From Trifolium pratense (Eukaryota; Streptophyta; Magnoliopsida; Fabales; Fabaceae): DNA of 64,000 nucleotides. The first letter of the stretch is position 1; each line of letters opens with the position of its first letter. Position numbers and translations under genes: made by a program. The stretch is taken from assembly GCF_020283565.1 (NCBI RefSeq), contig NC_060062.1, forward strand, positions 30,130,251 to 30,194,250, given 5' to 3'. A model generated the notes under the pieces. The model had not been told where the DNA came from. It ran no database searches and worked only from the letters and a program-made list of their open reading frames with translations. Positions 33,114-44,540 of the stretch are shown here, one piece after another.

Positions 33114-36100
33114 ATGGCTGATGCTTTAATTGGAGTTGCGTTTGAGAATTTGATATCTCTGCTTCAAAATGAATTTTCAACCATTTCTAGAATCAGTTCA
33201 AAGGCTCAAAAGCTATCAAACAACTTAGATCTGATCAAGGCTGTTCTTGAAGATGCTGAGAAGAAACAACTCACAGACCACTCTATTAAGGTATGGCTAC
33301 AACAACTCAAAGATGCTGTATATGTGCTCGATGATGTCCTTGACGAGTGTTCCATTCAATCCAATCGACTTAAGGGCTTATCTTGTTTCAAACCAAAGAA
33401 TATCATTTTCCGCCATAACATTGGAAACAGGTTGAAAGAAATTACAAGCAGATTCGATGAAATTGCTGACAGGAAGAACAAGTTTCTTCTACAACAGGGT
33501 GTTACTGCCAAGGAAATGACAGTCGAAGTGGCTGAATGGCGTCAAACCAGCTCAATTATTGCTGAACCCAAAGTATACGGACGAGAAGATGATAAAGAGA
33601 AGATTGTCGAGTTTCTTCTCAACCAAGCGAGGAGGGACTCTAACTCTCTTTCCGTCTATCCCATTGTTGGCTTAGGTGGTGTTGGAAAAACAACTCTCGC
33701 TCAATTGGTCTACAATGATCAAAGGGTGAGTACCACCAATTTTGATACAAAGATATGGGTTTGTGTTTCTGAATCTTTCTCGATCAAGAGAATTCTATGT
33801 TCCATTATAGAATCTATCAAATGTGAGAAGTGTGATGTCTTGGATTTAAATGTAATACAAAGAAAGGTGCAGGAACTTTTGCAAGGTAAAAGATTTTTAC
33901 TTGTTTTAGATGATGTTTGGAACAAAAATGCAGAACTGAAATTCGGATTGAGCCAGGAGAAATGGAACCAGTTGAAATCAGTGTTGTCCAGTGGATCCAA
34001 AGGTAGTTCTTGTTTAGTTTCCACTCGTGATGAGGTTGTCGCATCAATCACGGGAACATGTCAAGCTCATTATTTATCTGGTCTCTCTGAAAATGAATGT
34101 TGGTTGTTATTCAAACAATATGCATTTGGAATTGACAGAGAAGAACTAGTAGAGCTTGTGGAAATAGGCAAGGAGATAGCGAAAAAGTGCAGGGGGTTGC
34201 CTCTCGCTGCACAAGCATTGGGAGGTCTAATGCGCTCAAGGTATGCAGAAAAAGAATGGCTTGAAATTAAAGAAAGCGGACTTTGGGATCCACCGAGTGA
34301 CAATTATGTTTTGCCAGCCTTGACATTAAGCTATTCTTATTTAACGCCGACCTTAAAGCAATGTTTTGCTTTTTGTGCTATATTTCCCAAAGATACAATA
34401 ATGTTGAAGGAAGAACTGATTCATCTTTGGATGGCTCATGGATTTATTTCATCTAGGAAAAATTTGGAGGTTGAAGATATTGGCCACATGATGTGGAATG
34501 AATTGTGCCAAAAATCATTCTTTCAAGACATTATGATGGATGGATATGCTGGAGACATGTCATTCAAGATGCATGATCTTGTCCATGATCTTGCTCAATC
34601 AATAATGGGGCAAGAATGTTTGTATTTGGAGGATGCCAACATGACTAGCTTGTCAAAAAGCACACACCACATAAGTGTTCACTCTGATGACTTGTTATCA
34701 ATCGATAAGGGAGCCTTCAAAAAAGTTGAATCCTTGCGAACATTTTTTCAGTTGAACCCATATCCTAAAAAAAACCATCATTACTTCCCAACAAACTGTT
34801 TTCTTCGGGTTTTGCGCACATCCTTTATCCATGCACCGTCACTAGGGAGTTTAATTCATTTAAGGTATTTGGAACTTCGTTCCCTTGACATTGAAACGTT
34901 GCCCGACTCAATTTACAACTTACAAAAAATAGAAATCTTGAAAATAATAGGTTGTCATAAACTGAGTTGTCTTCCAAAACGCTTGGTTTGCTTACAAAAT
35001 CTTAGACATTTAGTCGTTGATTTTTGTGATTCCCTGTCTAGCTTGTTTCCAAACATTGGAAAAATATCTTGCTTAAGAACATTAAGTTTATACATTGTTA
35101 GTTTAGAGAAAGGTAATAGCTTGGCAGAGTTACGTGATCTAAACCTAGGTGGAGAACTGAGTATTGAAGGCTTAAATAATGTTGGCAGTTTAGCTGAAGC
35201 TCAAGAGGCCAATTTGATGTGTAAAAAAGACCTTCGAGTATTACAGTTGTCATGGAAAATAAGAAGTGATGAATCTACAAAGACCTCTGCTATTAATGCT
35301 GAACAACTACTTGAAGTGCTTCAACCTCACTCAAATCTCAAGAGGTTACAAATAGATTACTATGAAGGATTATTGTTACCAAGTTGGATAAGCTTTCTTA
35401 GTAATTTAGTTTCTCTTAAACTTTGGGATTGCATGAACTGTGTGCGGCTTCCGTTAATTGGTAACTTACAATCTTTAAAAAAACTGGAATTAAACAATAT
35501 GGTTAGTCTTAAATACTTGGATGATGAGTCTCACGATGGTATAGGGTTCCAATCTCTGCAGGAACTCTATTTATCGAACTTACCAAACATAGAGGGGTTA
35601 TTGAAAGTGGAAAGAGGGGAGGCATTTCCTTGTCTTTCTCATATGTTAATCAACTCTTGCCCTAAACTTGGACTACCATGTCTTCCATCTCTTAAACACC
35701 TTTGTGCCGATGAATGTAACAATGAGGAGTTGCTGAGGTCAATTTCTACCTTCTGCAGTCTTACCACTCTTAGCCTTTTAGGAGGCGATGAAGGAATAAC
35801 ATCCTTCCCAGAGGGGATGTTCACAAACCTTACTTTTCTTCAAACTCTAGAAATATTTGGATTCTCAAAATTGAAGGAGTTACCAAATGAACCCTTTAAC
35901 CTAGCTTTGGAGCATATGAGTATCTCTTGCTGCCATGAGCTTGAGTCTTTTCCAGAGCTAATTTGGGAAAGTCTACAATCCCTTCGATCTCTACAGATTT
36001 CTTATTGTAAAGAATTACGATGCTTGCCAGAGGGTATTCGAAACCTAACTTCTCTTGAGGTTCTGGATATTATTGGATGTGCAACATTAGAGGAAAGATG

Positions 36101-36170
36101 CAAGGAGGGAATAGGGGAGGACTGGTACAAGATTGCACATATTCCAAAAGTGAAGATTGTGCGGCGATGA
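33114..36170 (+). CDS. CC-NBS-LRR disease resistance protein (CNL class)
   Basis: The gene is an intact intronless ORF of 1018 aa, a normal length for RGA-like CNLs. An N-terminal Rx-type coiled-coil (1-~130, EDAEKKQL, VWLQQLKDAVYVLDDVLDE) is followed by the NB-ARC. Its P-loop GLGGVGKTT is at 186-194. Kinase-2 LLVLDDVW is at 262-269, where the final Trp marks CNL rather than TIR types. GLPLAAQA is at 361-368, RNBS-D CFAFCAIFP at 417-425 and MHD at 486-488. Leucine-rich repeats run from ~545 to the end. Such proteins act as ADP/ATP switches in the cytosol that trigger defence after sensing pathogen effectors. No P-loop or MHD residue is missing. A fragment of a paralogue lies at 40834. Which pathogen it recognises cannot be read from the sequence. 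Confidence 0.96.
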   Translation: MADALIGVAFENLISLLQNEFSTISRISSKAQKLSNNLDLIKAVLEDAEKKQLTDHSIKVWLQQLKDAVYVLDDVLDECSIQSNRLKGLSCFKPKNIIFRHNIGNRLKEITSRFDEIADRKNKFLLQQGVTAKEMTVEVAEWRQTSSIIAEPKVYGREDDKEKIVEFLLNQARRDSNSLSVYPIVGLGGVGKTTLAQLVYNDQRVSTTNFDTKIWVCVSESFSIKRILCSIIESIKCEKCDVLDLNVIQRKVQELLQGKRFLLVLDDVWNKNAELKFGLSQEKWNQLKSVLSSGSKGSSCLVSTRDEVVASITGTCQAHYLSGLSENECWLLFKQYAFGIDREELVELVEIGKEIAKKCRGLPLAAQALGGLMRSRYAEKEWLEIKESGLWDPPSDNYVLPALTLSYSYLTPTLKQCFAFCAIFPKDTIMLKEELIHLWMAHGFISSRKNLEVEDIGHMMWNELCQKSFFQDIMMDGYAGDMSFKMHDLVHDLAQSIMGQECLYLEDANMTSLSKSTHHISVHSDDLLSIDKGAFKKVESLRTFFQLNPYPKKNHHYFPTNCFLRVLRTSFIHAPSLGSLIHLRYLELRSLDIETLPDSIYNLQKIEILKIIGCHKLSCLPKRLVCLQNLRHLVVDFCDSLSSLFPNIGKISCLRTLSLYIVSLEKGNSLAELRDLNLGGELSIEGLNNVGSLAEAQEANLMCKKDLRVLQLSWKIRSDESTKTSAINAEQLLEVLQPHSNLKRLQIDYYEGLLLPSWISFLSNLVSLKLWDCMNCVRLPLIGNLQSLKKLELNNMVSLKYLDDESHDGIGFQSLQELYLSNLPNIEGLLKVERGEAFPCLSHMLINSCPKLGLPCLPSLKHLCADECNNEELLRSISTFCSLTTLSLLGGDEGITSFPEGMFTNLTFLQTLEIFGFSKLKELPNEPFNLALEHMSISCCHELESFPELIWESLQSLRSLQISYCKELRCLPEGIRNLTSLEVLDIIGCATLEERCKEGIGEDWYKIAHIPKVKIVRR

Positions 36171-38354
36171 TGGTGTTGCTTCTAATTTGAAGAGGATTGT
36201 CACGTTTCCACCAAAACTGGTAGCCTCTCTATACTTTCTTTTGATTTTAGTAACTGGACATCTCTTTCTTTTTGAGGAATTGAAATTTACTTATATCATG
36301 TTTAGTTTTAATTGTAACTGTTTTCTCAACTTTGTTAGAAGGCATGTCTTTTCTGAAGCTTCTTATCTGTCTTTTCTATATTATTATGTCATTTAAATAC
36401 ACATCTTTTGATTTCAAGTTCTCAATTGACTGGGTTTCCTTTCCAAACATTTTCAGGCTTTTGTTGAATTCGTCGGAACCTTTTCCCATGAATAATCCTT
36501 TGTGCAAATATACAAATAATTGTGCAGGTAATGTTTCAGGACTCATATGTTTTTAACATAAGCATTTTCTTTTTCAAATAAATTACTTTGTTTAGCTTTT
36601 AATATTGAATTTTACTGCTATAAAATCTGCTACTAAGGAATATTCTGAGAAGCAAGTTGTTCTTACCAATTCAAAGCCTGTGAGGGATTAACCTTTTTCT
36701 TGTTCTTTTTAGTTTTTATAATTTTGTCTTTTTACTTTGTATTGTTTAGAGAGGATCCTAATATTCACTTTCAGTACATTGAAGAATGTAAGAAGGGGTA
36801 AGTTAGTTTTCTCTCTTCCCTGCATGTCCTTATTATGACCATATTATTTTCTCATTTTAGTTTTTCTGTGTGCAGGAATCACTTGTTTTTGTGTGTCATG
36901 CTCCGCAGTGGAAGTTCTTAAGATATTAGTTGATTGAGGTGCTCCAAAAATTCTCAAAATGTGCTTTGTTATGGAAAATAAGATTCGCAACTTCTTGTCA
37001 GGAAATTGTGCTCTATATATAAACCAGAAACAATTTCCTTTGGTTTACACTATGTATTTGATTTTACAGTCTCCTCATTGTTTCAATGATTGTTAGTTAT
37101 CCATTTATTTCCTTGGGTTTTCTGTAATTTGTATTGACACAACTTTGATAGATCTACTTTTTTTTATTAATCTATTTTTTCATGGATATATCAGTTAGTA
37201 TAACATAGCATTACAAAGATTTATTGAAGAAAACAGATAAATACATTGTAAATTATCGTTTAATTTTCAGTATCTAAAAGACATATTAAACCTTGACAGC
37301 TTTGACTCGATCTGCACGAACATGTCGAACATATATATGGTAAAGCTGTCTCTGCATCTATTATTCTCATTTATAAGGCTCAAATCCAAGATCTTGATCT
37401 AGTAGAACCAAGATCCTTGCAGCTTACTACAAATAATTATATAGGCATCATCATCGTCTGCCATGTTTGTGTTGAGTGCAGAAAAGATCTCCAACCACCT
37501 TAATGTACTTGATTACCTCTTTGGAATAAAATTCTTCTGTGTCTTGGTCTGCTACTAGCTTCAACCATTTATGCTGCCTGTGTGCAGAAAAGAGCAACCT
37601 TAAGGTACTTGATTACTAACTACTTGCATAATAATTTACCATCTTTTAAATTTACAGGTTGATATGAATCAATTAAATTATTAGATTGAAACTAGAATTT
37701 TGCAATTTAGATGGTTTTAAATATTTTGTGCAAGGTGAGTTGTTTGAGGTATTAAAAATGGTTGAGTAAATATAGAAAGATCTTTAGATGCCTGATTATT
37801 TGTAATGTTGCAATTTTAGTGAATTCATTCAGTAAATCATCATTATTTGTATAGTCCTATTCCTATGTTATTTTTCTTCCGGTTGGAGCCATTTTGAGAT
37901 AAGTGTGGTGGTGGCAAAAGGTGAAACTATAGGATTCTCATAAATGGTAACTACTTTGTTCAATTAATTAGTTATTCTTCCAACTTAAGATTATTGTGTA
38001 TAATACTGTATGTATAGCACCAATTTTAATATTTAACACTTCACTGCAAATTCTATTATTAGTCATAAATGAACCTAGTAGTTATGCAGAAATATAGAGT
38101 TGTTCGAAACAGAATTTTGCACCTTTAGACATACCTGTAACAACTAGTGAAATTTGCGACCAATCCCACTTTCAATCAATTTAATTACCAACTCTGCAGC
38201 GGATTATCCAATCTAAAATTTGATTGATTGGTCAACAAGGGGATATGCCTTTTTGCATTGTAAATAGGGGCTCCAGGAATTCTCCTAGCATTCATGTGTG
38301 TTGCAATAGCACCTGCATACTGCTCTGATAAAATGGTTACCTAAGAGAAGAGAC
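36171..38354. other. 3' flank of the resistance gene
   Basis: No convincing ORF was found. Several GT/AG-like borders (for example 'tgtgcag' + 'gtaatg' near 36525) suggest an intron-containing 3' UTR, but I cannot prove one. A partly duplicated word, TGCAGAAAAGA..CAACC..CTTAA..TACTTGATTA, occurs at ~37479-37515 and ~37584-37606. The segment 37965-38085 resembles the far right end of the window (63848 onward). Confidence 0.5.
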
Positions 38355-38635
38355 TGTGACAGGAATTAAGTATCAATTAATAGTTTATTTTAAATAATAA
38401 TTTATCTTATGTCATTTTACTATTTTAGCCCTCAGGGTTGTATTTAAAGGTATTGTGCCTCACTTTGAAAAAGCAATCAATGAATGAATGAACAATTATA
38501 TTCTTCTCTCTAAAAACAAGTCTCAATTTATCTTTACATTTCTCATTTGTACCGAATTCTATTCAATTCGTTAGAATTCCTACTTTGAGACTTGATTCTA
38601 TCGGTTTCGTCCCTAGAATCTATTTATCCGTTACA
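38355..38635 (+). mobile_element. Solo LTR, short, probably Ty1/copia
   Basis: A 281-bp segment begins TGTGACAGGAATTAAG and ends TTTATCCGTTACA, flanked by GAGAC duplications at 38350-38354 and 38636-38640. Internally, TATTTAAAGG is followed by the 'caatcaatgaatgaatgaac' leader common in copia LTRs. There is no primer site or internal domain, so it is a recombined solo LTR. Confidence 0.82.
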
Positions 38636-38640
38636 GAGAC

Positions 38641-39118
38641 ATTCAAACCACCAATCTTTATCAGATTCCTTAGATGTGTATTAGGCTTATTCTGTTAGTT
38701 CCTTACACACAGACATGTGTACAACACTCGAAAACGTCTTCAACATAAGATGTAGGTGACATATATCAAATATCGTCTCTTCCCTTTACTATCATTAAAT
38801 ATAAAGTAGAAAAATAAATACTACATCTGCTTTTATTTACTCTTGAATTTATTGTTTTGGTACATTGTACTCTTGAATTATCTTAAGAAATCTGAAATTG
38901 GTCCTTTTTGTTTTATTTTTAAAAAGTGTATTTCAAACAACTCATACGGGCTAATCATAGATAGCGAATAAATACTACATCTGTTTTATTTTTAAACCTA
39001 AATGAAAGCTAACTAACGTATAACTTTAACTAAGAACATTGATAAAAAAAATACAAACTAAGAATTGGTTACTCTAATAATAGCCTTCTTCAAGTTGGCA
39101 GATAAATATCTAAAATGC
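38641..39118. other. Non-coding sequence between solo LTR and copia fragment
   Basis: I see no gene here. The part next to 39119 is the region just after the copia RNase H (minus strand) and may contain its degraded polypurine tract and LTR edge. Confidence 0.4.
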
Positions 39119-40440
39119 CTAACTTGCGCATAATGGAAAGGAAAGGAACCCGAGGCAATGCGTGAGAGCATCTGCAAGCTGGTTTGCTGAGGATACATGT
39201 ATCAACTTTAGGAAACCGGTTTGAACATATTCACGAATGAAGTGCACATCAATGTCTACATGTTTAGAAAGTTCGTGACTAAGTGGATTGCTGGCAAGCT
39301 GAATACTAGCTTTGCTGTCACAGTAAACCATAACTGAAGGGATGGTGACCTCAAAAACGTGTAGAAGCCGTCAATGCAAAAGCGCCCTATATTCAGCTGA
39401 ATAACGTGAGACTGTTGGCTTTTTTTTTTACTTCTAAGCTGTAAGGGAATTTCCTAAAAAAAGACAAAAACCAGTGGTGGACTTTCGAGGAACTTGACAA
39501 GAGCCCCAATCAACATAGGAATTTAGTTTGAAAGAGGAAGTGGCAAGGAAGAATAACCCTTCTCCTGGTGACCCTTTTTGATATTGTAGAAGGTTGTGAG
39601 CAACCTGCAAATGAGGAGTTCTAGGAGAAGCAATGAACTGAATCAGTTTGTTCACAGCAAAGGTGATATCTGGCCTTGAAATGGTGGGGTACATGAGCCT
39701 TCCTATAAATCTTCGGTACATGTTGACATCTGATAGTTAAGTTAGTCCTGTCAGTGGCATTGAGGTGAAGATTGGAATCCATGGGAATGGGAAAAGGTTT
39801 GGAGGATATGAACCCTGTATCTTGAAGGAGTTGCAGTGTGTATTTTCTTTGGCATAGATGTATCGCTTTTAACTTGAATTTTTCTTCCAATGAATGTTGC
39901 ACTTGCTGAATAAGTTTCTGGTTTGGACCAGTCAAAATAATGTCATCTACATACACTAATAAAATGACCAGATCAACACCTGAGGTCATTGAATACAAAG
40001 AATTATCTGCATATGATTTTGCAAAACCCAATTGAGCAATGGTAGAGCTAAATTTATGAAACCACTGTCTGGAAGCCTGTCTAAGACCATACAAGGACTT
40101 TGTGAGTTTGCAGACTAGATTACTATCCTTGATTGGATACCCTGGAGGCAGTTTCATGTAGACTTCTTTGGGTAGGTCATCATTTAAGAAAGCGTTGTTG
40201 ATATCTAATTGAAGGAATGTCCATTTTAAAGGGGCTGCACTGCAATAGACAAAAGTAATCTTTCTTTAGTCAACTTTGCTACTGGTGAGAAAATGTTGAG
40301 TGATAGGCAACATTATTACAATTGTAATTTTGTAAATAGGATGGATGGTGGTTTGGAAATTCTGGTGGCTTTCTAATGCAAGGTAGGCAAAGTATTAGGA
40401 GAGGTGTTGTCAAGGGTATCACTAGGAGATGCATCAGCTT
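39119..40440 (-). pseudogene. Ty1/copia pol fragment (reverse transcriptase and RNase H)
   Basis: Minus-strand blocks show LDINNAFLNDDLPKEVYMKLPPGYP, then the RT core with SLYGLRQASRQWF and the active-site motif YVDDIIL. YRRFIGRLMYPTISRPDI follows, then the RNase H block YCDSKASIQLA...KHVDIDVHFIRE. Between the RT core and CQRKYTLQLLQ about 20 residues are missing, and several frameshifts separate the blocks. LTRs, gag and integrase were not found around it, so this is a dead truncated copy. Confidence 0.88.
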
Positions 40441-40833
40441 ATACAAAATAAAGCACCCATTAAGACAATAATAGGAATTCTCTTAGTTATACAGATCTTA
40501 GTGAATTAATGAAATAAGAACAATCCACTTATTCTTTCTAAAAACAATGGTTCCGTTAAGTTTACCAACTACTTGCATAATAGTTTACAATATATCTTTT
40601 AAATTTACAGCTTGATATGTAATTAATTTACCATATAGTAGTTGCTCAATGCTCAGCCATATATATCAAGTATGTTTCTCCTTTGAGATAAGAGCGATAA
40701 TCAAACCAGTTCTCTATATATGTTCACATTTGCACGTACTATAAATAAATCCCAACCTTTCTTTCTCACTCACTTTCACTGTTTCCATTTCAGTTCCTCT
40801 TTTTCTTCACTCTTGAGCATTTCTTTCAATCAA
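40441..40833. promoter_or_regulatory. Possible promoter region beside the resistance-gene fragment
   Basis: A TATAAATAA box at ~40740 is followed by a C/T-rich leader (ctttctttctcactcac...) up to the fragment at 40834. It looks like a plant promoter, but it is not obviously similar to the promoter of the intact gene at 33114. Confidence 0.35.
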
Positions 40834-41150
40834 TGAGGGTGCCTTCAAAAAAGTTGAATCCTTGCGAACATATTTTTCCGGTTGAACCGATATCCTGAAA
40901 GAAAAAAATCAGTACTTCCTGACAAACCATTTTTTTTCGGGTTTTATGCACATCATTTATCCATGCACCGTCACTAGGGAGTTTAATTCGTTTAAGGTAT
41001 TTGGAACTTTATTCCCTTGACATAGAAACGTTGCCGGACTTAATTTACAACTTACACAAATTGTGATAAACTGAGTTGTCTTCCAAAATGCTTGTTTTGC
41101 TTACAAAATCTTAGACATATAGTCATTGAATGTTGTCCTTCTCTATAATC
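40834..41150 (+). pseudogene. Fragment of a second NBS-LRR gene (start of the LRR region)
   Basis: The segment is highly similar to about 34708-35027 of the intact resistance gene, covering codons ~532-638. Examples are GGTGCCTTCAAAAAAGTTGA and ATCCATGCACCGTCACTAGG. It has small deletions, including loss of ~20 bases after CAACTTACA, and frame breaks, so it cannot be translated. Homology stops at ~41150 where the Harbinger-like sequence begins. It is evidence of a local duplication that was later destroyed. Confidence 0.9.
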
Positions 41151-41178
41151 TTGAAGTATTAGTCTTTTTTTAGTGAAA

Positions 41179-42236
41179 TGGATCCCAATAATCACTTCAA
41201 CACCCAAAATTCTTCTAATCATCCCAACAATTATCAAAATCCAAATCAATTTTTCAACCAACATCCTCAAAACATACCTAATTTTGGTTTAGCACCAAAT
41301 TTCAACCAGTCATCCTTTGTTCCAAACTTTTATCATATTATGGATCTATGCTGAGAAATCCATCTCAACCACCCCCGTTTAATGGTTATATGCCAATGGT
41401 GAATGAAAATTTTCCGAGTGGTGGTACACCTAACTTTTCCCGAATTTTCAACACAAATAACTATTGCTAATGAAGTCACTCCAAATTCAGATGATTCAAC
41501 TTCTAAGAGCAAGAAAAACCATCAACCAACATGGAACACTGATCAAAATTTGGTGCTAATTATTAGGTGGATTAAATTTGGAACAAGCAGTGTTGTTGGG
41601 AGAAACTAGAATGGTGATACATATTGGGGTAAAATTGTTGACTATTGTAATGAGCATTGCTCATTCGATTCTCCGCGTGATGGAGCTACATGCCGAAACT
41701 GTTTTAATTATATGAACAAAATACTGGGTAAACGGATTGGCGCTTATGAGGCCGCTAGGAGTTTGCAAACAAGCGATTGGTCCGAGAATGATGTTTTGGC
41801 AAAAGCGCAGGAAATATACGCATGTGGGAAGAATGTTCAATTCACTTTAATGACAAAATGACAAGCTCTCTGTGATCAGCCACGTTATAGTAGTCAATTT
41901 GGAGGAAATACTGGCTCAAGAAGTAGTGGATCTAAGAGATCTCACGAGAGTGATGCATGTGACTCAAACTCTGTAGGATCTAGTTCTTGTCCTAAGGGTA
42001 GGGAGGCAGCTAAAAAAAAGGGTAAAAAGAAAAGCAAAGAAGCTTCCTCGGAGGTGGTGGACAAAGAAGGGGCTAAATACAAACAATTAAGGGAGAAACA
42101 GATTGAACAATTGGACAAGATAGCATTGATGCAACAAGAGGCTAACCAATTGGAGAAAATGAAATTGTATGTACGGTTAAGTTCTGACGAGCATCTTGAT
42201 GACCAGAAGAAAAATATATTGAAAAAGTTGGCCTAA
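41179..42236 (+). pseudogene. PIF/Harbinger ORF1 (SANT/Myb-like, NAM-associated) remnant
   Basis: An Asn/Pro-rich N-terminus leads into a Myb/SANT-like domain (PTWNTDQNLVLIIRWIKFGT...VVGRN, then NGDTYWGKIVDYCNEH). A C-terminal Lys-rich helical tail ends QKKNILKKLA. This is the architecture of ORF1 in PIF/Harbinger elements, which acts with the transposase in DNA binding. Stops at GRN*NGD and MTK*QAL replace expected Gln and Trp codons, both explainable by C-to-T changes. A frame shift lies near 41340. Confidence 0.8.
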
Positions 42237-42273
42237 CAACTATTTGATAATTAATTTCAAGCAAGTATTTGTC

Positions 42274-42417
42274 TGTAGTGTTTGCTTTAATTATTGTGTT
42301 TGAATATGTTAGTGTAGTGTTTGCTTTAATTTTATTGTGTTTGAATATGTCAGTGTAGTGTTTGCTTTAATTTTATTGCGTTGATTTATGTCAGTGTAGT
42401 GTTTGTTTTAAATTATT
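42274..42417. repeat. Tandem repeat, ~41-bp unit, about 3.5 copies
   Basis: Copies of TGTAGTGTTTGCTTTAATT start at 42274, 42313, 42354 and 42395. It lies between the two ORFs of the Harbinger-like element. Confidence 0.85.
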
Positions 42418-42442
42418 GTATGTTATCATTATTGTATGCTAT

Positions 42443-42629
42443 TATTATTTATTTTTTTGGTTTTCACCCTCTGGTTCCTACGGGAAGGGGCCCTAGTAGT
42501 CCAGAGTTCGGGGTGAGTTCTGGCATCAAGTGGTTTCAGTCCCCTCCCAAATGCAGTTGTGGGGGATCGAACCGTGGTCCTCCCTACCAAGTTCAGCGCC
42601 AATCATCACTGAACCAACTAGCATTTGGT
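42443..42629 (-). mobile_element. SINE with target-site duplication
   Basis: It is flanked by ATTGTATGCTAT (42431-42442 and 42630-42641). On the minus strand it has TTGGTTCAGTGATGATTGGC (A-box region), ACGGTTCGATCCCC (B-box) and an A/T-rich tail. It is about 75-80% similar by eye to the copy at 53658. It is inserted between the ORFs of the Harbinger-like element. Confidence 0.85.
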
Positions 42630-42670
42630 ATTGTATGCTATCATTATGTCAGTGTAGTACCAACCCCACC

Positions 42671-42855
42671 ATATTTATTTCAAATCCGTCAGTGGTCTAC
42701 CATCCAATTCGAATCTCATCTTTATCTGATAATTAACTCTATACAACATTTATTTCAAATCCGTCAGTGCTCTACCACCCAATTCGAATATGATCTATAT
42801 CTGATTATTAACTCTATACAATATTTATTTCAAATCCGTCAGTGGTCTACCATTT
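42671..42855. repeat. Tandem repeat, 75-bp unit, about 2.5 copies
   Basis: TTTATTTCAAATCCGTCAGT recurs at 42674, 42749 and 42824. It lies immediately upstream of the Harbinger transposase ORF. Confidence 0.9.
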
Positions 42856-42973
42856 ATATATAGGGACTCATACAGCCATTTATGTATCAATCTACCTCCA
42901 ATATCCTAAATCTCATCCAACTACTTCCAATATCCCAAATCTCATATCCAATCTACTTCCAATATCACAAAAA

Positions 42974-43346
42974 ATGGATCCATCAAAATATCATTTTGAT
43001 ATCGCAGCCTACAAACAAAGACGTGAAATTGAAGAAACTTATATACTCAATCGATTTAGAGAGCGTCGACAGAAAATATTGGAAGATAATGCACCTCGTA
43101 CTAGAAAATATCTCAATAGAGATCATGCAGCGGCAAACAAAAGACTAATTGACGACTATTTTTCCAATGAGCCTACATATGACGATGCAATGTTTCGTCG
43201 TCGGTACCGGATGCAAAAACATGTTTTCCTTCGAATCGTTGGGGACCTTTCAAGTAGTGATAACTACTTCATCCAGCGAGTTGATGCAGCCAATAAAGAA
43301 GGTATATCACCCTTAGCAAAATGTAACACAGCAATGTGTATGTTAG
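42974..43346 (+). pseudogene. PIF/Harbinger transposase, N-terminal part, split by insertion
   Basis: The frame opens with ATG at 42974 and contains ERRQKILED, YFSNEPTYDDAMFRRRYRM and FLRIVGDLSS, the conserved N-terminal region of plant Harbinger transposases (DDE superfamily endonuclease). It is interrupted after GTTAG at 43346 by an LTR element. One copy of the duplication joins it in frame to 48323 onward. Confidence 0.88.
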
Positions 43347-44518
43347 TGATCACTGTCGTTTCGTGATCAAAATAAGTTTTAATTAAGAAAAGTAGTAACA
43401 AGGTAGTTAACCTTGGTCGTCTCACAAGGACCTCTAATTTAATAATTAGTAAAAATAAGAACAATGAATAACACAATTAAATATGGGGTTTTGGGTTTGT
43501 TTAGATCGAAAGAGTAGTATTAGAAATTCAATTGATAAAAAGACGATCAATCCATTGGTTTTAGGAAAACTTCGTTATGATTCTATCCTCGGTTCACATA
43601 AAATATTGTTTATATATTCATGCCTTGGTTGGTTTATAAGACCGATTATACAAGCGATAAACAGTTTATACGAATTCATTCGATTAAGCAAAGAATGTGT
43701 TCAACTAACCATGAGTAGTGAACAAGCGTCACTTAGAACACGGTTTGTATCATGACAGATTTCGACCAACCCTTTTTTGCTAAGCGCGAAAAAACCTATA
43801 TCAATTCCTATTCGAACTAGTCATACAAGCGATGAATCAATCCGAAAAGTCTCACAATATATAACTCAAAATAGAGATTAAGCATCACTATATTCGAGTT
43901 TCATAAATAAATAAAGAGCATGAATTGATAAGAGAAGACAATAAATAAATAAACTGAATTACTATTGAGAATTGAACCTCAAGAAGTCATGAACGATGTT
44001 CCCGTATACCAATGGATCAACCTAGGGTTGCTAGTTCTCCATGAGAATGTAGCAGCCTTTCTTTTCTATTTTTTTGCGTGAAATCCGAATTTTCAAACCC
44101 TAGCTGTGTTTTTGCTTAAGTACTCATAGAAAATTGGGCTTAAAAAGCTACGGGTCGAAAAACATAAGTTTGACCCGAAATTACATTATTTTCATAAAGT
44201 CTGGAACATAAACGTAAATATTTGACTGCGTTGCGCTCCGAACTGGGTTCTAGCCTTAACATGAAAGTTGTAGCTCTTTCTCTTGTCTTTCCAACGCATA
44301 TTTGCACACCTCAATCCGATACTCGTAGCTCAAGTTATGACCTGCAGACTGAGAAGGATCAATATGTCATTAAATACGAAAATTGGTCAAATAAATTCAT
44401 TAAGGCTCAATTGTGACCCAAAACTTAGAAACATAATAAAAACTCGATATTATTGTAGAAAGACTACTAATATGCTAAATTATAATACTAGAAAATATGT
44501 GCCAAAATGCACTGATCA
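43347..44518 (-). repeat. 3' LTR of the 4.97 kb element
   Basis: The 1172-bp LTR abuts the polypurine tract on its right (44519-44540, plus strand ATTCCCCCACACTT). The termini TGATCAC...GTGATCA-like form imperfect inverted ends. Confidence 0.92.
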
Positions 44519-44540
44519 AATTCCCCCACACTTATTCTTT

